Of a DNA stretch of 30,016 nucleotides, positions 24,735 to 30,016 are shown piece by piece. Numbering within the stretch: the first letter of the stretch is position 1; each line of letters starts with the position of its first letter. The DNA lies in the NCBI GenBank assembly GCA_900542085.1, contig UQMK01000026.1, forward strand, positions 1-30,016, in the 5' to 3' direction. This stretch comes from an uncultured Collinsella sp. Lineage in GTDB: Bacteria; Actinomycetota; Coriobacteriia; Coriobacteriales; Coriobacteriaceae. Both the position numbers and the translations under genes were made by a program. The notes under the pieces are model-generated. The model saw only the letters and a program-made list of their open reading frames with translations, searched no databases and was not told where the DNA came from.

Positions 24735-25697
24735 ATGGCGGCGGAAACACCGTGCTCGGTCCTCTACAACGACATCCGATCGTTCGGCGGTCTCAAGCAT
24801 CTCGAGATTGCGCGAATGCTCATCAACGGCAATTCGTATGCAGGCAGCACCCTGCTCGACAAATGCTCTACCAACCGCTCGTACCTCACTCGCTACATCG
24901 TCCACCGCGAGCCCGATCAGTGTGCGCCAGGTATCTACAATGACCTTACCGTCTCCACGCTTAACCTTGCTGCCGCCATTAGCAACAAGCTCGGCGGAGG
25001 CGATCGCGCCTATCAGGAAATATCCGAGCATTACAGCGGCCCGGCGGCCCAAGACATGATGTCGATTCTCGCCGATTATGACCTCGACGACCGCCTCTAC
25101 GCCAATGCCTTGGGGCGCATCAACAGCTCCGATGACCACAGCCCCCGCGAAAAAAGCACGCTCTTCTTGATGCTCTTTGTGGCAACGGGAGCACTTGCCG
25201 ATCCCGTTCAAGGCGTGGCCACCGTCGAGCGCTTTTGCGACAGCAAGACGGGCGGGCACTTTGGCACTACCGAAACTACCGTCGGGCGTGGCTTTATGAG
25301 CAGCCCGGAGCAGCCGCGCGCCGTCGCCCCCAACCTCGGTCTGCTCAGGACACATGCTAACAACTGCGTCGACATGCAAATCCATCCCCTCACACGCGAT
25401 CCGCGCGGCACCGTGATTGGTTCTTTGCCCAAAACCTCGCCCAGCATCACCGATGTGGGCGCCGACGCATCGCGCGAGCATCTTCGCATTTGGCTTGAGG
25501 GTGAGCACTGGTACGCCCAGGGCCTTGGATCGACCAACGGCACGGTGCTCGAATCGGGTGCGGGCGACGGCGATATCGTAATCGAGCCGCCCCGCGACCA
25601 ACGAGAGCCCGGCAAAGTCTATCCCCCCGTGGAAATCGCCAACAGCGACAGACTTCATTTGGGTCTCTATACAACGTTTCTCGTTATTGTGGACTAG
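24735..25697 (+). CDS. FHA-domain protein with N-terminal helical region
   Basis: 320 residues; GGGAGG lies six bases before the ATG. Residues 1-205 are mostly helical with no recognised motif (for example YNDIRSFGGLKHLEIARMLI and REKSTLFLMLFVATGAL). They contain four cysteines (7, 44, 63, 168), not in a clear metal-binding pattern. The FHA domain fills about 213-320, with GTVIGS, ASREHLRI (phosphothreonine pocket Ser-Arg-x-His, 246-249) and GSTNGT (265-270). It is the second phosphothreonine reader of the locus. It lies 170 bp upstream of the third kinase on the same strand and may be its partner. There is no membrane span and no zinc ribbon, unlike the operon's other FHA protein. Confidence 0.9.
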   Translation: MAAETPCSVLYNDIRSFGGLKHLEIARMLINGNSYAGSTLLDKCSTNRSYLTRYIVHREPDQCAPGIYNDLTVSTLNLAAAISNKLGGGDRAYQEISEHYSGPAAQDMMSILADYDLDDRLYANALGRINSSDDHSPREKSTLFLMLFVATGALADPVQGVATVERFCDSKTGGHFGTTETTVGRGFMSSPEQPRAVAPNLGLLRTHANNCVDMQIHPLTRDPRGTVIGSLPKTSPSITDVGADASREHLRIWLEGEHWYAQGLGSTNGTVLESGAGDGDIVIEPPRDQREPGKVYPPVEIANSDRLHLGLYTTFLVIVD

Positions 25698-25867
25698 CGC
25701 GTAGAGACGTGGGAAACAGGTGCCACTCGTCTTATATCATTTACATTGCACGCTGCACTATAAATAGCAATACGAGTCAGTTTATCGGCAAACACGTCTA
25801 TCATGGGCTTTAATCGATAATCGCGTTCTCGGTGTGAGCACGCGGCCCCACCAAACGAAGGAACGCC
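25698..25867 (+). other. Gap between second FHA gene and third kinase
   Basis: 170 bp with no gene. No TGTTGCGCAACA palindrome is present. A TATAAA lies near 25760 but has no partner at usual distance. ACTCGT and ACGAGT arms lie about 50 nt apart. Either the kinase is read through from the FHA promoter or it uses a promoter not recognised here. Confidence 0.4.
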
Positions 25868-27952
25868 TTGGATACCACCAACACCGCGCCTGGCGACAAA
25901 CTCATCCGTCTCGACACGTTCGATACCGCCGTGGCAGTCGACCCCAGCGCCGAGGATGATGCCAAGCGCCGGTTTATGACGCTTATTCTTCAGACGGCAT
26001 ACCGCGACGACGGCAATATCGGACATGTGCTCCGCGCGACCAACACGAGCGGCGAGGTCTTTGCCGTCAAGCTGCTCAAGGACAACGCCATCCTTTCCGA
26101 CCAAGCCCCCGATCGCTCCGCCGAGCAAGCGGCTGCGCACCTGGCCAATACCGCCGCGCTGTTCGAGGAGTACCGTCATCTGTGCACTGTCTCGCACCTG
26201 CGCGGATTTCCGCGCGTCTATGGCTATGGATCGTGCGAGGACGACCCGCTCATCCTCATGGAGTGGGTCGAGGGCACCTCGCTCAAGCAGGTGCTGCCCT
26301 TACTTCCGCACGATGCCTCGGGCGGGCTAACTACCCAGATGGTGGCCGCCGTTGGAAACGCCGTGCTTCGCGCACTCCTGATGACCCAGGGGCTCGTTAA
26401 TCCGGTCGTCCATCGCGACCTGTCGCCCGCCAATATCATGTTCCGTACCACCAGTCGAACGCTTGAGCAGCAGATCGCCGATTGCTCCTTTGACCCCTGC
26501 CTCATCGACATGGGCTCCGCGACCATAGCCCTCGGCGATGACACGATCACCCGGCGCGCCGACATCTGGCGCTTTGCCACGCCCGCATACGCCGCGCCCG
26601 AGATGCTCACGCAGGATATCGAAGGCATCGCGGCCCTTCGCCGCTCGCCCGCCATCGACGTCTATGCGCTTTCGAGCATTCTGTACCAGCTCTACAGCGG
26701 TCGTAAACCGTTCGATGTCGAGTCGACGGGTGCCGCGGCAACCGGCTCGTTCTACCTCATAAAGACCAAGACCAAGCCGGCACCGCTCGAGCCGCGATGC
26801 AATGACGACGAAGCGCTCGTCCAGATCATCATGAAAGGCATCTCAGTCGAGCAGTGCGATCGTCCCACCGAGCAGCAGATGCTCGAGGTGCTCTCGGCAT
26901 ACCTCACCGATGCCGAATCCGAGGGCCGCGAAGGCGCAGGAGACGAGGCCGCGATTGATATCGATTCTGGCACGCACCTTAAGGTCGACGTCGCCGGCGA
27001 GCGAGCGCGAGAGATCCTGGAGCAGGCCCGGCACGATGCCATGACCCGCCGCCGCTTTATTATCGGTGGCGTTGTCGCGGCCGTTGCGGGGCTCGGCGTT
27101 ATCGGGGCGGCAACCCATGGCTTTGGCATCCCCGACTACCTGGACGGCATCCGCGGTTCGCTTGACGACTACACCTGGGATCAGCTGCAGGAGATTTCGC
27201 TCAAGATCAAGGCTGCCGAGACCCGTAGCGAGGCACGCGAGATTGCAAAGCGCTACCATCTGCTCGATGCCGATGGGCATATCCCCTATCCGTGTACCAA
27301 GCGCGTGAGGCTCACCAACGGACTGCACATCGGCGCGCAGCTTGTGGGCATCCGTCACGACGAGCTTCTGGACGGGACGGGCAAGGCCGGACTGACGTTT
27401 ATGTTCGATGCCGGCATTGCCGAGCGCGATGCCGCGGCCCAACCGTTGAGCACCGGCTGGGCAGATTGCGAACTGCGGGAATGGCTCGACAACGACGGCC
27501 TTAAGCTGCTGCCCAACGAGCTGCGCGCACTCATTAAATCTGTCAAAAAGGTCTCGAATAACGTTGGCGCCGCCAGAAGCGCATCGTGTCTGAGCGAGTT
27601 ACCCGCGACCCTTTGGCTGCCCGCCATGGTCGAGCTGTGCGGAGTGCAGCCGCCCGAGTCATTTGCCGAGGACTTTCACTACCTGGCCGACATCTACAAC
27701 GGCGAAGGCAAGGAGTATCAGCTCTTCCGCGAGCTCAAGGTGAGCCCGTATTCCACGAACGAGACGATGGTCCGCCAGTGGAAGGACAAGGACACCTGTT
27801 GGTGGGAGCGCACGGTGAGCCCCGACACATCAGAGAGCGAAGGCACACTCTATTTGAATCGCGTGGGACACGACGGCGACGTCTTTACGTATGCAACGCC
27901 TGCGGAAAAGCCAAACAAGCGAACCTGCGTGATCCCCGGATTCTGTATCTAG
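25868..27952 (+). CDS. Transmembrane Ser/Thr kinase with DUF6273-like exterior domain
   Basis: 694 residues from a TTG at 25868, placed by AAGGA six to seven bases upstream; the next ATG would remove 36 residues before the glycine-rich loop. Kinase landmarks: VAIK-type lysine in FAVKLLK (K68), helix-C region EEYRHL, LMEWVEG hinge, HRDLSPAN (182-189), DMG (214-216), ATPAYAAPEML (238-247), DVYALSSILYQLYSG. A membrane span lies near 396-416 (RRFIIGGVVAAVAGLGVIGAA). The exterior C-terminal part (about 470-694) has the WADCELREWLDNDGLKLLP and LRALIKSVKKVSN pattern of DUF6273, a domain found in many surface proteins of gut Firmicutes and Actinobacteria. This layout is that of a receptor kinase: exterior sensing, cytoplasmic phosphorylation. 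It is paralogous to the kinase at 22008. The ligand is unknown. Confidence 0.92.
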   Translation: MDTTNTAPGDKLIRLDTFDTAVAVDPSAEDDAKRRFMTLILQTAYRDDGNIGHVLRATNTSGEVFAVKLLKDNAILSDQAPDRSAEQAAAHLANTAALFEEYRHLCTVSHLRGFPRVYGYGSCEDDPLILMEWVEGTSLKQVLPLLPHDASGGLTTQMVAAVGNAVLRALLMTQGLVNPVVHRDLSPANIMFRTTSRTLEQQIADCSFDPCLIDMGSATIALGDDTITRRADIWRFATPAYAAPEMLTQDIEGIAALRRSPAIDVYALSSILYQLYSGRKPFDVESTGAAATGSFYLIKTKTKPAPLEPRCNDDEALVQIIMKGISVEQCDRPTEQQMLEVLSAYLTDAESEGREGAGDEAAIDIDSGTHLKVDVAGERAREILEQARHDAMTRRRFIIGGVVAAVAGLGVIGAATHGFGIPDYLDGIRGSLDDYTWDQLQEISLKIKAAETRSEAREIAKRYHLLDADGHIPYPCTKRVRLTNGLHIGAQLVGIRHDELLDGTGKAGLTFMFDAGIAERDAAAQPLSTGWADCELREWLDNDGLKLLPNELRALIKSVKKVSNNVGAARSASCLSELPATLWLPAMVELCGVQPPESFAEDFHYLADIYNGEGKEYQLFRELKVSPYSTNETMVRQWKDKDTCWWERTVSPDTSESEGTLYLNRVGHDGDVFTYATPAEKPNKRTCVIPGFCI

Positions 27953-27994
27953 GCGGCGGGCGTCTTGCCGTGACGGGACCCCACCCCGGCAATT

Positions 27995-28373
27995 GTCTCG
28001 ATCTATAACACTAGCTCGGCAGATACAGGTCTAGATGTTACAGAACGAGACAAACCCCCAACCCCGCGAGACAACATCTCAATCTGTAACAGTAAGGGGT
28101 CAAAAACCTCTCTAGATGTTACAGATCGAGACATTTGAGTTGACCCCGGGCAGTCTGTCTCGATCTGTAACAGTTAGAGGTCATATTTGCTGCTAGATGT
28201 TACAGATTGAGACATTGAGTTTGCTGCCAACTGTTTGTCTTGATCTGTAACAGACACTCGGTAAAACGGGGTCTAGTTGTTACGGATCGAGACGTTAGTT
28301 TTCGGCTGAAATGTTTGTCTAAATCTGTAACAGCTATGGTTCAAAAACCGGTCCAGATGTTACAGATTGAGAT
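27995..28373. repeat. 57-nt inverted-repeat elements, right array (5 units)
   Basis: Units lie at 27995-28051, 28076-28132, 28157-28213, 28237-28293 and 28317-28373, every one exactly 57 nt. Arms are 16 nt (consensus GTCTCGATCTGTAACA / TGTTACAGATYGAGAC) around a 25-nt loop. Start-to-start distances are 81, 81, 80 and 80. Loops share a loose consensus with a GGTCAAAAACC-like centre and end in CTAGA. Gaps between units are 23-24 nt and vary more. A decayed left arm (core ATCTGTAA) may remain at 28406-28421. The array lies between the third kinase and copA, in the same orientation as the left array 26 kb away. There is no T-run after any unit, so these are not simple terminators. Confidence 0.95.
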
Positions 28374-28446
28374 GTTTGGTTGGGACGACCATCGATTGAG
28401 CAGCCACCCTCATCTGTAATGAAAAGTCATACATTCCAACTACTAC

Positions 28447-28477
28447 TAGACACCCCCAGGGGGTATGGGTGTATAGT
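28447..28477 (+). promoter_or_regulatory. copA promoter with CsoR-like GC-rich palindrome
   Basis: TAGACA (28447-28452) and TATAGT (28472-28477) are separated by 19 nt that contain CCCCCAGGGGGTATGGG. The C5-A-G5 dyad resembles the C/G-tract operators bound by the copper repressor CsoR. The 19-nt spacer is also the length typical of MerR/CueR-activated promoters, but CueR's usual half-sites are not seen. A start near 28484 leaves a leader of about 40 nt. Confidence 0.65.
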
Positions 28478-28524
28478 ATCGGCAGGTTAACATTTCCAAC
28501 ACCACGCCACAGAAAGGAGAAGCC

Positions 28525-30003
28525 ATGGCTCAAGATAAGTTTGACGTGGGCGGCATGACGTGCGCCGCCTGCCAGGCGCATGTGGACCGTGCCGTGAGCA
28601 AACTCGACGGCGTCCAAAGCGTCGCGGTCAACCTACTCGCCGGTTCCATGATGGTCGACTACGATCCTGCGCAGGTCTCCCCCGACGATATCTGCACCGC
28701 CGTCGACCGTGCCGGCTACTCGGCCTCGCCCGTCGATGCGGGCACCGGTGCCGCCGGCTCAAACGGCAGTGCGCAAGTCAGGTCCGGCGCCGCCCATATG
28801 GAGTCGCCGACCAAAAAGTTGGAGGCCGCCGCCTCTGCCATGCGCACCCGCCTCATCGTCTCGATCGTATTCCTCATCCCGCTGTTCTACATAGGCATGG
28901 GGCACATGCTCGGCTGGCCGCTGCCCGGCATTTTCACCGACCATACCCACAGCATGACGCTCGCCCTCACCGAGCTCGTCCTGCTCATTCCCATCGTCTA
29001 TGTCAACGACGCGTACTTTATCAATGGGTTTAAATCGCTCGCGCACGGCGCGCCCACCATGGACGCCCTTATTGCCGTGGGCGCCACTGCCTCCATCGCC
29101 TGGTCGATCTACGCCATGTTCATCATGGCCGACCAGCTTGCCGCGGGTCAGGTGCACGAGGCAATGATGACGGGCATGGACAATCTGTATTTTGAGAGCG
29201 CCGGCACCATCCTGTCGCTCGTCACCGTGGGCAAATACCTCGAGACGCGCAGCAAGTCCAAAACCGGCGGCGCTATCGAGGCGCTCATCGACCTGGCACC
29301 CAAGACCGCGACCGTCGTGGCAGAGGACGGCAGCGAGACCACCGTCGACGTCGACGCCATCCTTCCCGGCCAGGTCCTGCGCGTGCGCCCCGGCGAGTCC
29401 ATCCCCGTCGATGGCGTGGTGCTCGAGGGCAGCTCGGCCGTGGACGAGAGTGCGCTCACCGGCGAGTCCATCCCCGTGGAAAAGACCGCCGGTGCCACCG
29501 TCAACGCCGCCACCGTCAACCGCACCGGTTCGTTTACCTTCCGCGCCACGCGTGTGGGCGCCGAGACATCGCTCGCCAAGATTATCCAGCTCGTCGAGGA
29601 CGCCAACGCCACCAAGGCACCCATCGCCCGCATGGCCGACAAGGTCGCCGGCGTGTTCGTGCCCGTGGTGTTCGTGATCTCGGCTGCGACCTTTGCGGTG
29701 TGGATGGCACTAACCGGCAGCATAAACGAGGCACTCACCTCCGCCGTGGCCGTACTGGTGATCAGCTGTCCGTGTGCACTCGGCCTGGCCACGCCCGTCG
29801 CCATTATGGTAGGCACCGGCAAGGGCGCCGAGATGGGCGTTCTGTTCAAGAGCGCCGAGGCGCTGGAGAACCTGCGCAGTGTGGGCACCGTGGTGCTCGA
29901 CAAGACGGGCACCGTCACCCGCGGCAAGCCTGCCGTGACCGATATCGTGGTAGCCACGCGCGCCGACGGCTCGCCCGCCATGAGCGGAAAGGCGCTGGCC
30001 TAA
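28525..30003 (+). CDS. copA: CopA-type copper-exporting P1B ATPase, frame closes early
   Basis: AAAGGAG lies upstream of the ATG. Domain order: one heavy-metal-binding domain with GMTCAAC (C13, C16); membrane helices from about 110; actuator loop with LTGES; the copper-site CPC in ISCPCALGLATPVA; and the phosphorylated aspartate in DKTGTVTRGKP (D459). Family role: ATP-driven export of Cu(I) across the cytoplasmic membrane. A normal protein of this kind runs to about 740-850 residues. Here a TAA ends the frame at residue 492, before the nucleotide-binding domain and the last two helices. The bases around and after the stop read L-T-E-L-A in another frame, as if one base were missing. This could be a frameshift mutation, a sequencing error or a true truncation; only 13 bases remain after it. 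It is unrelated to the signalling block. Confidence 0.88.
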   Translation: MAQDKFDVGGMTCAACQAHVDRAVSKLDGVQSVAVNLLAGSMMVDYDPAQVSPDDICTAVDRAGYSASPVDAGTGAAGSNGSAQVRSGAAHMESPTKKLEAAASAMRTRLIVSIVFLIPLFYIGMGHMLGWPLPGIFTDHTHSMTLALTELVLLIPIVYVNDAYFINGFKSLAHGAPTMDALIAVGATASIAWSIYAMFIMADQLAAGQVHEAMMTGMDNLYFESAGTILSLVTVGKYLETRSKSKTGGAIEALIDLAPKTATVVAEDGSETTVDVDAILPGQVLRVRPGESIPVDGVVLEGSSAVDESALTGESIPVEKTAGATVNAATVNRTGSFTFRATRVGAETSLAKIIQLVEDANATKAPIARMADKVAGVFVPVVFVISAATFAVWMALTGSINEALTSAVAVLVISCPCALGLATPVAIMVGTGKGAEMGVLFKSAEALENLRSVGTVVLDKTGTVTRGKPAVTDIVVATRADGSPAMSGKALA

Positions 30004-30016
30004 CCGAGCTCGCCGT

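Noticed and set aside
27995..28373. CRISPR array
   Set aside because: Repeats alternate in orientation, the loops are themselves partly conserved, arms vary between units, and there is no cas gene in the window.

Overview
The window is GC-rich (about 60% by eye) and reads as an actinobacterial chromosome, most likely a Coriobacteriia relative such as Collinsella. That assignment is an inference from composition, codon use and gene style; there is no rRNA or other taxonomic marker. No tRNA, rRNA, insertion sequence or cas gene was seen.

Layout. (1) 1-1789, minus: a DEAD-box RNA helicase with an Arg/Gly-rich tail, running off the left edge. (2) 1790-2319: intergenic, with two copies of a 57-nt inverted-repeat element. 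(3) 2320-7849: a GNAT acetyltransferase and a small membrane protein (both minus), then two large proteins of unknown function (plus), ending at a strong bidirectional terminator (7884-7925). (4) 7975-21828, minus: a compact ten-gene run that reads as one operon. In transcription order it encodes a coiled-coil/hydrophobic protein, a zinc-ribbon/FHA protein, an NrdG-like radical-SAM protein, a ClpB-type AAA+ ATPase, a PP2C phosphatase, a 1387-residue transmembrane Ser/Thr kinase, a small protein sharing the kinase's C-terminal domain, a membrane protein, and two paralogous membrane-anchored leucine-rich proteins. (5) 22008-27952: a second transmembrane kinase (plus), a zinc-ribbon/coiled-coil membrane protein (minus), a second FHA protein and a third kinase with a DUF6273-like exterior domain (both plus). 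(6) 27953-28524: five more copies of the 57-nt element, then a copper-type promoter. (7) 28525-30003: a CopA-type copper ATPase whose frame closes early, right at the window edge.

The main result is that 2.3-28.0 kb behaves as one unit. Three eukaryotic-like kinases, one PP2C phosphatase and two FHA readers form a phosphorylation circuit, joined to an AAA+ unfoldase, a radical-SAM enzyme and several membrane or exterior proteins. Seven transcription starts carry the palindrome TGTTGCGCAACA, or a copy with one end base changed. In six of them it lies exactly 19 nt before a TAnnnT/A-type -10 box, and in the seventh before a weaker CATTAT. This points to one shared trans-acting regulator that is not encoded in the window.

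The same 57-nt, 81-nt-period repeat arrays sit at both ends of this block. The block may therefore be a discrete accessory island. What signal it senses and what it acts on cannot be read from the sequence.
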